DNA of 64,000 nucleotides, taken from contig NC_012867.1 of assembly GCF_000026945.1 (NCBI RefSeq), positions 1,240,001 through 1,304,000 of the forward strand, in the 5' to 3' direction. The DNA comes from Candida dubliniensis CD36. Lineage: Eukaryota > Ascomycota > Pichiomycetes > Serinales > Debaryomycetaceae. The notes under the pieces are model-generated. The model made no database searches, was not told the DNA's origin, and was given only the letters and a program-made list of their open reading frames with translations. The translations under genes and the position numbers were made by a program. Positions 45,060 to 56,161 of the stretch are shown here, in pieces; the first letter of the stretch is position 1, and the number at the start of each line of letters is the position of its first letter.

Positions 45060-46046
45060 ATGTCAGTCATATTAGCTTCAGCAGGGTATGATCATACCAT
45101 ACGATTTTGGGATGCCTTGACTGGAGTATGTTCAAGAACTATTCAACATCAGGAATCACAAGTGAATCGATTAGAAATAACATCCGATAAACGATTTTTG
45201 GCAGCAGCAGGGAATCTATATGTCAAATTATATGATATAAGACAGACAGGGAATTCTGGAAATGGAACAAATGGCACAACAGGTACTTCAACTTCAACGA
45301 GTTCATCAAATCAAAACAATTCTAATAATAACCCTGTGATGACGTTTGAAGGACACAAAAATAATGTCACTTCATTACAATTCCAAGCTGATAACAAATG
45401 GATGGTTACTTCACTGGAAGATGGAACGGTTAAAGTATGGGATGTGAGGTCACCATCAGTGCAAAGAAATTACAAACATCAATGTCCTGTTAATGAAGTT
45501 GTCATCCATCCAAATCAAGGTGAGTTAATAAGTTGTGACCAAGATGGTAATATTCGAGTGTGGGATTTAGGAGAAAACCTGTGTACCCATCATTTGATTC
45601 CTGAAGACGATGTGCCCATCAACTCATTATCAGTGGCCAGTGATGGATCCATGTTAGTTGCAGGAAACAATAAGGGGAATTGCTATGTATGGAAAATGCA
45701 AAACCAAAGAGACGCAACTGTTTTGACTCCAGTAACGAAATTTAGATCTCATCTGAAATATATAACGAGAGTGTTATTACTGACAGATATGAAACATTTG
45801 GCAACTTGTTCTGCTGATCATACGGCCAGAATTTGGTCAACAGAACAAAATTTCAATTTGGAAACTACTTTACAAGGACATCAACGTTGGGTATGGGATT
45901 GTGCTTTTAGTGCTGATAGTGCATATTTGGTGACAGCGTGCTCTGACCATTATGTTAGATTGTGGGACTTGTCAAATAGTGAAACCGTGAGACAATATAA
46001 TGGACATCATAAAGGTGCCGTATGTGTAGCATTAAATGATGTATAG
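45060..46046 (+). CDS. LST8: WD40 protein Lst8, TORC1/TORC2 subunit
   Basis: This 328-residue seven-bladed WD40 protein binds the TOR kinase domain in both TOR complexes. Blades begin ASAGYDHTIRFWD, then AAAGNLYVKLYD, TSLEDGTVKVWD, ISCDQDGNIRVWD, VAGNNKGNCYVWK, ATCSADHTARIW and TACSDHYVRLWD. A Gly/Thr/Ser/Asn insert (about 64-95) makes it slightly longer than yeast Lst8 (303). CTG codons at residues 232 and 241 stand where the family has Ser (SHS-KYI and LLS-xD), supporting CUG = Ser. It converges on the SET gene with only 80 bp between the stops. Confidence 0.94.
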   Translation: MSVILASAGYDHTIRFWDALTGVCSRTIQHQESQVNRLEITSDKRFLAAAGNLYVKLYDIRQTGNSGNGTNGTTGTSTSTSSSNQNNSNNNPVMTFEGHKNNVTSLQFQADNKWMVTSLEDGTVKVWDVRSPSVQRNYKHQCPVNEVVIHPNQGELISCDQDGNIRVWDLGENLCTHHLIPEDDVPINSLSVASDGSMLVAGNNKGNCYVWKMQNQRDATVLTPVTKFRSHLKYITRVLLLTDMKHLATCSADHTARIWSTEQNFNLETTLQGHQRWVWDCAFSADSAYLVTACSDHYVRLWDLSNSETVRQYNGHHKGAVCVALNDV

Positions 46047-46126
46047 ATGGACCACAACTGGTAATGTTTAATTTACAAAGAGTATGAGATGCACATTAGT
46101 TTTTTGCAAGTTTTCTTATAATTAAA

Positions 46127-48019
46127 TCATATAAAATCATCTCTATCCATTCTAAAATGAACAAAATTACCCATGGCATCTTTCACAGAGATTTTATCGT
46201 CATTAATAACAATATTGTTTAGTTTAGCAAGGTCAAATATAAACTTCAAACATTCTGATAATGTAAGTTTATGATTCAACACCCACGAATCATAAATCTC
46301 CATTATTTTAATCAACTTATCTTCTATTTCTTCTACCGTGAAGATTGATTTTACTTGTTTGTAAAAAAAAAAGGCACATTGACAAAATACACCCAAACTG
46401 TTCCCATTAAACAAACCTAATATAGAATCAGTTTTTGGTTCGAGATCTGAGTTAATGATGAACCTTATAATTTCAAATAAAAGTTCAGCCACATCGAAAA
46501 ACAAACAATTGTCAAATGCCAACATTGATGACAAGTCTGAAGGAATATCCACTCCAAATAGTCGTTGTAATTTGATTCTTAATCTACCAATTGCGCCCTT
46601 CAGAGATTTGACATCTTTGTTACTATCTGCCAAGTCTAGTTCTCGAATAATAATACTAAATGGGAATGAGTACAAGGGGAAAGCTTTATCTTGAATTACG
46701 ACATCCAATAATTCCTTAACAAGGTTAGTGCGTGTTTCTGGGATTTCAAATTGGTGCATACCATCAACTAACATTCTGATTAATTCCTGCAGTGTGAATC
46801 TTTCAATATAACTGACAAACTCTTTGCTTAAATACCGATAATAATCTTGATCGTTAAATGATAAACCATTGCTAGAAAATATTACTAAGGACATGAAGAA
46901 ATTTCGTATTTTGATATTTTTGGGGTAAATTGATTGATTTAAATTGTTCAAACAGATAGTACACAAATGTTGTCTCATGATCAAATTTGGTGACGTTAAA
47001 ATTAGTTTGAAAGATGGTGATTTCACTTTATTGCCACATTTATTGCATTGGATACAGAAAAATGGATCATAGTCAAGCACACATAGACTACACAGACATC
47101 GGAAGTAGAATTGGGAGAATAATTCAAACTGTCGAATTTCTCGTGGCATTCCTAATGTGACATATGTCACAGTTAATTCTTCTCCATTGTTTATTGGCAA
47201 TGTACTGACAATTTGGAACTCATTACAATCATTGGTGATTTGACAACAATTTGGAATACAGCTATGATTTATTAAGGCAAAATCCGGATCTAGGGCGATT
47301 CCTAGTTCTTGTCTTTGATAATTGAATAAAGTAAAGTAGTTAATAAACACTATGGTAATCAAATCATCAATAAACTTCCAATTTTTCTTTGATACTTTGA
47401 TGAGGTTTTTCTTAAACAAGGTAAGTCCAATTTCATGATCCATCAAAAAGTCTTTAATACTAGATACAATTCCGGTCTTGAGTTTATCAGAAAAATGACG
47501 TTTTCCCATATCAAATCTGATTTCCTTCTGATGTGTACACAAGTTAGGAATTTTTCTATGAAAATCATCATCAAATAGATATGCAAGAAAAACTCTAATA
47601 ATGAGATAAGTTAATCCCTTTTCATATTGATTTAATGTCTTTATATAGTTTGTAATGTAAGGATGTAGAACTGTTTCAAATTTTACAATAAATTCTGGCT
47701 GTTTTGCACGATCATGATAATAAGCCGCCAAGGGATTAATTGTCAACAATACTGATCCTGAAATTGTATAGCTTTTAGTTTGAATACCTCGTTTACCAGG
47801 ATGGTCTTTTTGTCCAAAAATGGAGATCCTATTGTTTGAGATTTGGTCGTAAACTGTTTGTGTAGAGTTTTCATCATTGGGGAAAATGTGGATTGATCTT
47901 GTTAATAACAATTCAATGAGTTTTCGTTTCCAATATTCGGATTCATCGACAGATTTTAAAGATTCAATGGTATTAGAAGTTAGTTGATATGTGATCAATA
48001 TATCTGTTTGTGTGGACAT
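46127..48019 (-). CDS. SET-domain protein, SMYD/Set6-like, without MYND finger
   Basis: This 630-residue protein has a split SET domain. The C-terminal SET core includes the cofactor motif LINHSCIPNC (about 252-261) and NNGEELTVTYV, followed by a Cys-rich post-SET stretch RCLCSLC near 305 and CIQCNKCG. The N-terminal SET strand is probably around SYTISGSVLLTINPLAAY (83-100). The insert between them lacks the Cys pattern of a MYND zinc finger. The last about 290 residues are a helical region of unknown fold. Such fungal proteins relate to yeast Set5/Set6, which are lysine methyltransferase candidates; the substrate is unknown. Its start is 628 bp downstream of the RFX1 stop on the same strand. 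Confidence 0.8.
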   Translation of the reverse strand: MSTQTDILITYQLTSNTIESLKSVDESEYWKRKLIELLLTRSIHIFPNDENSTQTVYDQISNNRISIFGQKDHPGKRGIQTKSYTISGSVLLTINPLAAYYHDRAKQPEFIVKFETVLHPYITNYIKTLNQYEKGLTYLIIRVFLAYLFDDDFHRKIPNLCTHQKEIRFDMGKRHFSDKLKTGIVSSIKDFLMDHEIGLTLFKKNLIKVSKKNWKFIDDLITIVFINYFTLFNYQRQELGIALDPDFALINHSCIPNCCQITNDCNEFQIVSTLPINNGEELTVTYVTLGMPREIRQFELFSQFYFRCLCSLCVLDYDPFFCIQCNKCGNKVKSPSFKLILTSPNLIMRQHLCTICLNNLNQSIYPKNIKIRNFFMSLVIFSSNGLSFNDQDYYRYLSKEFVSYIERFTLQELIRMLVDGMHQFEIPETRTNLVKELLDVVIQDKAFPLYSFPFSIIIRELDLADSNKDVKSLKGAIGRLRIKLQRLFGVDIPSDLSSMLAFDNCLFFDVAELLFEIIRFIINSDLEPKTDSILGLFNGNSLGVFCQCAFFFYKQVKSIFTVEEIEDKLIKIMEIYDSWVLNHKLTLSECLKFIFDLAKLNNIVINDDKISVKDAMGNFVHFRMDRDDFI

Positions 48020-48647
48020 TGGAGTGTTTTTGGGAGGTTGAATGTCTTAGACGAAAAAGGATTTGCAACCAAATTGATATTTTTTTTTTTTTTTTTTTGG
48101 TTTATTATTATTATTATTTGATTTCAAAAAATTTACAAACTAGAATTTTGTGATTCGTCAAATGCATCGAACTTAGATCCAGAAATATTGTAATGCAATT
48201 CTATTGTTTATATATATATATATATATGTATATTATAATCATGTCATATAACATTAATACAAAACATCTAGCATATTTGATATATTTAATAACAAGAAAA
48301 AAGAAATTTGATTATTAAACCTGATAGAACCAAGGATCAAATAGAATGAACAATTCCTAAATAATTATTCAAATTCATTAAAGATACTAATAAATTCTAT
48401 AATACATATATATTTCAAATCTCTATAAATTAATTCCACTTAAAAAAAAAACTTACCCACCCATTTATATTTATATATATTAACCTTAAATTTCCTTTTG
48501 TTTTGTTTTGTTTTGATTTGTATTGATTTGTCTTGTCTTGTTTTGATTTGATTTGTTGATTGTATTTTATTTTATAATAATCGATTTTCCTTTTCTTTTT
48601 TTTTTTGGGTAAATTCTTATTATTTTTTGATCGTTTTCCTTTTATTT
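48020..48647. other. SET gene promoter / RFX1 3' flank
   Basis: 628 bp, rich in T-runs (T18 near 48080), an AT repeat near 48210-48226 and repeated TTTTG/TTGAT units at 48496-48560. No gene seen. Confidence 0.5.
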
Positions 48648-51209
48648 TCAATTTAATAAATTATCAATATTTGTTTCAAAATTCAATAGAGATTCGGTAT
48701 GACTTGGTTGTTGATATTGTTGAGATACCTTTGTGTCAAAATCAAATGATGTCTCTAATAAGTCAATGTTACCCAACGATTCTTCCTGTGTGCCTGTCTC
48801 TTCTTGTATAACTGGATTCTGTTGTTGGGTTTGGGATAATGATGATGACGGAGGTAGTTGGACATTTAATTGTTGCTGAGCTACAATGTCTTGCAAGTCT
48901 TCTTGGAAAAACCCACCAACTTCAAAAGACCAAGCCAAATATTCATCTATCCAACATCTAACAATCCACCAAGCCCCAAAACCTTCTCCGCCCAGTAAGC
49001 TGATTTCCCTTAAGCAAGTGGTTAACAAGTTTGATGCTAATAACAAAAATAGTCTTGTGTTCACTTCAGGAAATCTTGAAGGTAAATTGGAAATATAATT
49101 TGCAAAATCATTCATGGTTGGGGATTGTTCATTGTCCAATTTCACTTTTATCAAGTTAACAACCTCACCAGTTAAGATATAGGTTAACGTGTCAATATTG
49201 CTATCACTACAGGGCATCTCACGACAAATTATTCCATGAACATCTAATTTCATCCAATCCTGGGTCATGGCATTCTTTTCATTATCGTCATTCAATATTC
49301 TAGATGCTGGTTGCCCAGTCTCAATAACTTTAATTAATCTATTCAACAAATTAACGAAATGTTTCGCCAACTTCAATTTCATCATAACAAAATTTGGTGA
49401 TACTTTAGAATTGATTAACGAAGTAGATAAAGTTTTTATATATCCATCGGCAATTTGCTTCAATTGGAATAACTGCTCTTGTGGTATCAAAAGTTGCAAT
49501 TGTAGCTTACTCAACATTCGGATCATTTTCTTATACATGATCAAATCACATTTCATTACCCATTCTGCTATACAGTCCGTTGTGTAAAGTTTCAAAACAG
49601 GTGCAGTCAATATATTATTAAATGTGTTAAAGCTGGAAAATAGCTTTTTCAACTGCATATATCGAAGTGCTTCAAAAAGCGAATTCACATGGACTTTATA
49701 CAAAGAATATAATGTATCGGCAATATCATAATCGGCACCTTTTGATAAATATGGATAGATCGAGGGTAACTGTATTGGCTCGTGGGGATTAGAGCTCGGT
49801 GCCACATTACTATTTAGCAAATGAAACAAATTGGGAATAAATTTCATGTGCAGAACCAGTGGAAGTTGATCATTCAAAGATTTTGACAGTAATATTGTTG
49901 GTGTATTTATTGGAGAAAATGACGGAGTGTGGGGCCTCGATATAGGTCCTGGTGATTCCTCATACGAAACTGATGAGTTACAGGACGACGTTGGTGATTG
50001 GTGACCAGTGAGTCCAGCCAGTGATGTGCTCGATCCTACTTGCTCGTGTTGTTTATACTGTTCCTGACTTTGGTGCTTTTGTTTCTGTTGGAAGCTCAAT
50101 AGTTGCAGCTGCATGTTTTCATCACCAGTTAATTTAATGCCACAATAATGATATTTCGATTGTCCTCGCATACCCAATCTTCTTGTTGTGATGTTTGGAT
50201 ATAATATCTTTACTAGCTTCCCAAAGCTGGCTGGTGAAACTGGCGCTAAACTGTTGTCAGCACATACTTGTACATATCTGGCGTATATTCTATTTCGAGG
50301 GATAACAGCAGTTGGGGCCAAGTCACACGAATTTAATAGCCACACCATCCCAAACAACTGTCGTTGAGTTTCTTTATTTTCCTTCAATTTTGATTGTTCT
50401 AAACTAACGTTGGTAGTGGTATTATCATTCTCCAATTGTTTTACCTTTTGTGCTAATTCTGAAAGTGGTATATGAGACGATCGTATTGCTAATTGTTTTA
50501 ATTCGTTTTCGCCTGTGCTTGATGTTACGGATTCCAGTCGTCTTTGTTTTTTCCTTTTTTGTGGTGAAGTAATAGTGGTTGAAGAATCATCGTGTCCAGA
50601 AGATGCCTCTTGCATTGAATGGAAAGCTTGATAAGTAGGGGGTAGCAGGGTTACTGATGACAGTGAATAATGAGGTAGTTGTTGATATGATTGTGGTTGT
50701 GGCTGATATGTTTGAGGCTGTGTCTGTGACCGTCCAACATAAGAACCCGAATAATCAAATTGGAACTGTGACTGCAGAGGTACATTCTCTTGATAATTAG
50801 TGGCATAGGTTGTCTGTGGTTCGTTAAGAAATTGTGCATTTGAAGTTTGAGTAAAATTTCCCATCTTTCGGTAACTACTCTGTGGAGAACTAAATTGATT
50901 AGGGTATCCCTGTTCTTCCTTTGCAAAAATGGGTATTGATGTTGAACTTGGAAAAGCAGTTGTTGAAGGTGTCAAGTTTGACTGTTGAAACTGATGTTGC
51001 TGATGCTGTTGCTGATGCTGTTGCTGCTGCTCCTGCTGCGCCTGTTGGTGCTCACGGTCCTGTTTTTGCTCTTGGCTCTGATCTAAATCTCTATTCGAGC
51101 CCTGCTCTGGTTCATTGGATGGTATTTGTGACAGCTGTTGCTGTAGTCGTGGATTATATGAATCATCGCCACCTCTATTTCGATTTTGAGGTGTCTGATT
51201 CGAGCTCAT
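48648..51209 (-). CDS. RFX1: RFX-family transcription factor
   Basis: This 853-residue protein has a Gln-rich N-terminus (long CAG/CAA-type runs around residues 45-75). An RFX winged-helix DNA-binding domain follows at about 285-365, reading LFGMVWLLNSCDLAPTAV, then IPRNRIYARYV, PASFGKLVKILYP and RRLGMRGQSKYHYCGIKL; the last is the hallmark wing motif. Conserved dimerisation-type helices run from about 450 to 770. Yeast Rfx1 represses DNA-damage genes; Candida has two RFX proteins, RFX1 and RFX2. The choice of RFX1 is from gene context (next to LST8 and SIS1) and is less certain than the family. The C-terminus is acidic (FDFDTKV, FETNIDNLLN). Confidence 0.83.
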   Translation of the reverse strand: MSSNQTPQNRNRGGDDSYNPRLQQQLSQIPSNEPEQGSNRDLDQSQEQKQDREHQQAQQEQQQQHQQQHQQHQFQQSNLTPSTTAFPSSTSIPIFAKEEQGYPNQFSSPQSSYRKMGNFTQTSNAQFLNEPQTTYATNYQENVPLQSQFQFDYSGSYVGRSQTQPQTYQPQPQSYQQLPHYSLSSVTLLPPTYQAFHSMQEASSGHDDSSTTITSPQKRKKQRRLESVTSSTGENELKQLAIRSSHIPLSELAQKVKQLENDNTTTNVSLEQSKLKENKETQRQLFGMVWLLNSCDLAPTAVIPRNRIYARYVQVCADNSLAPVSPASFGKLVKILYPNITTRRLGMRGQSKYHYCGIKLTGDENMQLQLLSFQQKQKHQSQEQYKQHEQVGSSTSLAGLTGHQSPTSSCNSSVSYEESPGPISRPHTPSFSPINTPTILLSKSLNDQLPLVLHMKFIPNLFHLLNSNVAPSSNPHEPIQLPSIYPYLSKGADYDIADTLYSLYKVHVNSLFEALRYMQLKKLFSSFNTFNNILTAPVLKLYTTDCIAEWVMKCDLIMYKKMIRMLSKLQLQLLIPQEQLFQLKQIADGYIKTLSTSLINSKVSPNFVMMKLKLAKHFVNLLNRLIKVIETGQPASRILNDDNEKNAMTQDWMKLDVHGIICREMPCSDSNIDTLTYILTGEVVNLIKVKLDNEQSPTMNDFANYISNLPSRFPEVNTRLFLLLASNLLTTCLREISLLGGEGFGAWWIVRCWIDEYLAWSFEVGGFFQEDLQDIVAQQQLNVQLPPSSSLSQTQQQNPVIQEETGTQEESLGNIDLLETSFDFDTKVSQQYQQPSHTESLLNFETNIDNLLN

Positions 51210-54200
51210 GTGGAATTTTATGGTGCAATATTAGATAATTCTCTCTTTACTGCAAACGGAAAACTTTTAAAGATGCTCTGAATTTAGTTTGTATTTGTTT
51301 AAACATGAATAAAATTTCATAAATGAAGCCACCCAATAGAGTTAAAATGATTTTAAGGAAATTCCAAATAGTAAAGGGTTAGTTAATTTTTCTTTTTTTT
51401 TTTTTTTTCTTTTTTAGTTCTGATTTGATTTAATTTGATTTGGTTTGATCTGGAATTCAAAGTGGGAAAAAGAAAAAAAGGAAAGGGAAAAAAACAAAAG
51501 ACGTCGCGGATATTGTAATGCAAAAAATACACAAAGAATATCACTATTCAAGTCTTTGATTGAAGAAATCCAAAAAAAAGCCTAATCGTGTTCCAGATAA
51601 TAATAATAATAATAATACTAAATAAATTAAAAAAATTAAATGATTTCAAGGGTATTGAGGAATTAAAATAATTAAAAAATATTCAAATGTTCTAATATTG
51701 GTTGAAAATAGATGTCTAGGTTATTTCAAAGAAAACACCCAATTTGAAAAGAAATATCAGTGGTTGTGTCTTAATGATTGAATATACTTTATTATCAATA
51801 ATCAAAGCCTGAAAACAATTGAGTAATAATATTATAAATCGAAAAGAAATTTGTATTTAACAAGTTTACCCTCTTGGTTTGAATTCAAATAGTGTTATAG
51901 TCAATAAAAGTAAAAAAAAATATATATAAATATAATGATATGATATGATCCTTGAAAATAGTGAAATTGGCAAAAAGAAACCAAAGAATATAAAAATAGA
52001 AGAACTCGTCTGTAAAAATTCTTTCTTCTTTCAAAGGATAAACGGTAGGAAATATATAATGATACAATTCGGCAAGAGTAAATATTGCAAAAAGGGGGGA
52101 AGTAGGTGGTAGTGGTGAAGGGGGTGTAGTTGAACTTTGTTTTTTTAGAAACACTAGAACAATGCTATTAATTCTTGAAACACACGTAGTTGAATACAAT
52201 ATTTCTGTTAAGAAAACAAGCAATAATGCCAAATGAAAAATTATTGTAGTGATGTTAACTTTAAAATTAACTGATGAAAGAATTCAAAGATGCTTAGGGA
52301 TATTGTAGTTGTGGGCTATTTTTGTTGTTATTTGTGTATATATAAAGTAATCAAAATGTTGAATGGTGATATATACTTTATTGTTTGTTATATAAAAATG
52401 GTCAAACAAATAAAAGCAAAAAAAAAAGATTTGGGGGACAGATCAAATATTATTAAGTATCAAATTAGGCAATGTAATTGAACTTCCTTTTCTTCTGCTG
52501 CTTTTGGTTTCGCTGTCTCTTCCCTTCTCGATTGTTAGTATTCCAAATAAATGTATGCTTAATTGGTGTGTGAAATTGATGACTCTCTTTTTCTAATCTA
52601 TCTTGGTTCTTGTTAAGGGCTGTTGTCGTATCTATTCTTACTTTTAATTGGCACTTGTGTAGACAGCTACCCACGTTAAACAACACCAATTAGATAACTG
52701 TTGGTAGAATTTAAATTGAATCTTTAATGTCAATACTAGACCCTTCGATTCGAAAGATCAAATATTATGCAAGCGTAGCTGGAAATGCTAATTTGGAGTT
52801 TTTTCAATCGTATTTGCAAATGAAAGTCTTTAGAATCACGGTGGTTGTCAATTGAATTGAAAGTTAATACCCAATTAGAATTAATATCTTCTTAAAGTTT
52901 ATACAACTGAAGGATAAGAACAAGTTGTGGAGAATAGAAAAAGAACAAAAGTAAGAAAGATTAAAAGTTTCACCAAGAGGAAGAGGAAAGTAAAAGGAAA
53001 AAGAGTAGACTGGCAGTTTTTTTTTTTTTATATAATGGAAAAAGTTGCAAGTGGATAATTCTAACAACTTTATTTACCGGTTGATTTGATAGAGTTTGTA
53101 TAACAGAAAAAGAATACACAATCATCTTGTGTATTTGTATTGTTGTTATATTGGTGGAAAATAGTAAACACTGATGAATGTGAATATCACCACAATTACG
53201 TGTTTTGTAACATATTGCTTTAAGAAAAAGGAGAGAGAGAGAGGAGGGTCATGTTTGAGTCTAATCGGTTGAAACATGGTCATTCCTTGTTTTGAATCTA
53301 TATATGCCGATTTACATCTTTTTATTAGTCATTGCTTCACGTATTCAGATGTATAATTTAACCCTAATTATAAAGTACCGCTACTGATATAATTGAAATC
53401 ACAACAATAAAAACCAGAAATAGAATCGAAAACCAAGAACAAGAACAAACTCAATTTTTTGTTTATTTATTTTCATTAACTTAAAAAGATACATGAAACA
53501 AGATGCATCAATGGTTATAAACGAAAGTGGATGACAATATGGATATTAATCTAGTGTATAATAGATGGTTGTTAATGTAATTGCGTAAAACACAAATCGA
53601 AATCTGGTAGTACTCTACTACCCAACTGCACTAATCAAAAACATGCAGCAATTAAAAAAAAAAAAAATGACACACCAATTATTGTTCGGAGTTTGTCAAA
53701 GATGTATGTATGTGGGTAGATATTGCATTCAAAGCTTTGTTTTTGAGTGGCTTTAATCCATCTATGCTAAGTTAGGGGTAATAGCCACATAGGTTTAATG
53801 TTGCTAGTACCTTTTCTGCCATTATGCTTTGTTTCATTCTTTTTTTTTTGCAGCAGCAGCAGCACGAACTAAAAAAAAATATGCAAATACGAAGATGTTA
53901 TCAAATATCTCGAAATGAACGTATACCTGGCTTCAAACGATTTGCTGTAACTGATTTCTAAATAATTGTCTATTTTTTACTCAACACTCCCAATAGAAAT
54001 TTGTTCAAGTTTATTCCAGATAGAATTATAAGGTTAAGTTGAAAAGAAATATCCTTTTGTTTCCGATTTTTTTTTCACTCTACTACTAACTATTATTCCA
54101 AGAACTATTGATGAGCATATATTCAACCTTAAATCGTATAAAATAGAAAAAATAATAAAGTTGGTTAATTTATCGCTACTGGAATGATGTGAAATGTCAC

Positions 54201-54956
54201 GGACATTTCCAATCCAAATATTGCTTTGGGTATGAGTAAGAAGGGAGGCGGAGTAACTACAAACAAAATTAAAGATCGGAAAGTTAAGTTTCTTTTGATT
54301 TTTATTCAAATGAGTTCCACCATCTTAGAAATCTTCATATCATTGAATTGTTGAAAAACATGAACAAGGTTGTTGAAAACTTTTTCTCTGAAATTTATGA
54401 AAATTTCTTGTAGAAATTTTAGGTTACTAATGTTTCCGGATGAATAGCCCCTTTAGTATTTGAAAGTTAAATTGTCTACGAGTAATAGAAAACACAAACA
54501 TTGGATTTCGATCAGGATCATTAAATATTCAGACTTGTCATCACAATGGAAGTACTTTAAAAAAAAGCATGCAAGGGGGTCAAAAAAGCGGTTTACTATG
54601 TAAGAATATTTCGCCTTATATAAGAGTGCTCAAAGTTTATTATGAATCAGGGTTTAAACTAGTTATCCTTTCTAATCATAGACATAAAAAATGTTGGGCT
54701 ATGATTTAATGTCCATGGAGAAATAAAGAATATCAACTGTAATTGGTTAGTCATACGAAGAGAATGAAAACATGCATTTGGCAACCAAAAAGATATTCAT
54801 ATCCAGTGTTTGAGCAATTTCACACGACCATTTGATTTGTTACTCCTCATCGCAGACTAAATATTTTAATAAGAAAAAAAAAAAAAATTCAGATGTCATC
54901 TTAGTACTCTTCTGTTTATTCAATAACATTATATTCATTTACAAATAAGATTCAAA
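51210..54956. other. 3.7 kb divergent intergenic region RFX1-RLP7
   Basis: No convincing gene. It contains T and A runs, an AAT repeat near 51600, a GA repeat near 53231-53245, (CAG)4 at 53851-53862 and a PAC box 104 bp before RLP7. A 115-codon open frame on the minus strand (51885-52232) begins at TTG and is rich in Phe/Leu from T-runs. Most of the span is likely RFX1 promoter and leader. Confidence 0.5.
54846..54853 (-). promoter_or_regulatory. PAC box upstream of RLP7
   Basis: CTCATCGC on the plus strand is GCGATGAG on the minus strand, the PAC element (Dot6/Tod6 site) of ribosome-biogenesis genes. Position 104 bp before the RLP7 ATG is typical. Confidence 0.7.
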
Positions 54957-55853
54957 ATGGCTATATTGAATTCAAACCCTGAAGTTCTTTTACGTAAAAG
55001 AAAAAATGCCGATAGAAAAAGATTTGAAAAGCAAGAACAAATCCGTGAAAGACAACTCCTCAAGAATAAATTGAAGAAGAGGAATCAAAATAAATTCATC
55101 CGTGCTGAAACATTAGTTAGTAATCATAAATCAAATGAATTAGAAAGGAAGAGAATCAAGAGTTTGATTAAAAAACAAAAGCAAAAGCAACCACAAGAAC
55201 AAGAAAAACAACAACCAGTGACAAACGCTGGTGATGCTAAACTATTATTTCTTATTAGAATTCCAAATCATACAAAAGGATTGAAACTTCCATCTAAAGT
55301 GTACAAAATTTTACAAAATTTGAAATTAACTAATGTGAATACTGGTGCATTTGTTAAAGCCGATTCTCAAACCATGGATTCATTGAAATTTATTGCACCT
55401 TATGTACTTGTTGGACAACCATCATTAACATCAATACGAAAATTATTTCAAAAAAGAGCCAGAATAATGGTTCCTGATGAAGAACAGACTATAAACACAA
55501 ATGAACAAGAAAATGCTTCACTGGAAGGAACAGAATCAGAACCTGAAATTAAACAAAAAATTATAAAATTGGATAATAATCAATTAGTTGAAGATAAATT
55601 TGGTAATGATTTAGGATTGATTTGTATTGAAGATTTAATTCATGAAATTTCTCAACTTTCAGATAATTTCAACAGTATAACCAATTGGTTGTTACCATTT
55701 CAATTGAATGCTCCAGTTAATGGATGGGGGCCACAAGCTAAATTAGCCAGATTACTTAAAGCTGATGAAAATAAACAAAAAATTAGTCTTGCTCAAGATT
55801 TCAAGTTACAAGAAGTCGAAGATATCGATAAGATAATTGACGAACAAAATTAG
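54957..55853 (+). CDS. RLP7: Ribosome biogenesis factor Rlp7 (uL30-like)
   Basis: This 298-residue nucleolar protein is needed for ITS2 processing in 60S assembly. A very basic N-terminus (VLLRKRKNADRKRFEKQEQ) precedes the uL30 fold: LLFLIRIPNHTKGLKLPSK, KILQNLKLTNVNTGAFVKA, LKFIAPYVLVGQPSLTSIR. The C-terminus has FGNDLGLICIEDLIHEI and the LLPFQLNAPVNGWGPQAK block that matches the end of L7/Rlp7 proteins. An acidic insert (about 178-205) and the PYVLVGQPSL wording separate it from the ribosomal protein uL30 itself, which is shorter. The PAC box supports the assignment. Confidence 0.92.
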   Translation: MAILNSNPEVLLRKRKNADRKRFEKQEQIRERQLLKNKLKKRNQNKFIRAETLVSNHKSNELERKRIKSLIKKQKQKQPQEQEKQQPVTNAGDAKLLFLIRIPNHTKGLKLPSKVYKILQNLKLTNVNTGAFVKADSQTMDSLKFIAPYVLVGQPSLTSIRKLFQKRARIMVPDEEQTINTNEQENASLEGTESEPEIKQKIIKLDNNQLVEDKFGNDLGLICIEDLIHEISQLSDNFNSITNWLLPFQLNAPVNGWGPQAKLARLLKADENKQKISLAQDFKLQEVEDIDKIIDEQN

Positions 55854-56161
55854 AGGAAACACCAATGATATAGAATAAGGTTAAATAGAGAGAGTGAGAG
55901 TGAATAAAGGAAAAAAAGCTGAAGTTTCTTTTACTTTTGGAATTCGTTCCTTTTATAGTGTTACCTGAATAACTAAATATATAATTGTAATTCAGAATCA
56001 GCTCTAAGTGAAGCTTTATGTATATGTATGACCAGAAGAAAAAAAAAAAAAAAGAGGAGCCAGTGAGGGAGGGAGGCTCTTTCCAAATTAGACAACAAAA
56101 CAAACAAAAAAAAAAAACAATACACACAGGACACATTTTTTTCTTCCCCAACTCCCCAAAC
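55854..56161. other. RLP7-KIN3 intergenic region
   Basis: 308 bp. The reading frame of KIN3 stays open upstream to about 56018, but that part is encoded by A-rich DNA (poly-Lys) and is probably leader. Nothing else seen. Confidence 0.6.

Noticed and set aside
51885..52232. 115-codon minus-strand open frame upstream of RFX1
   Set aside because: It begins at TTG and its Phe/Leu-rich text comes from A-rich runs on the plus strand; no domain is seen.
56018..56161. 48-codon N-terminal extension of KIN3
   Set aside because: It is encoded by A-rich leader-like DNA, gives poly-Lys unlike the family, and MSISDEYE at 56162 matches the usual short lead into the kinase domain.
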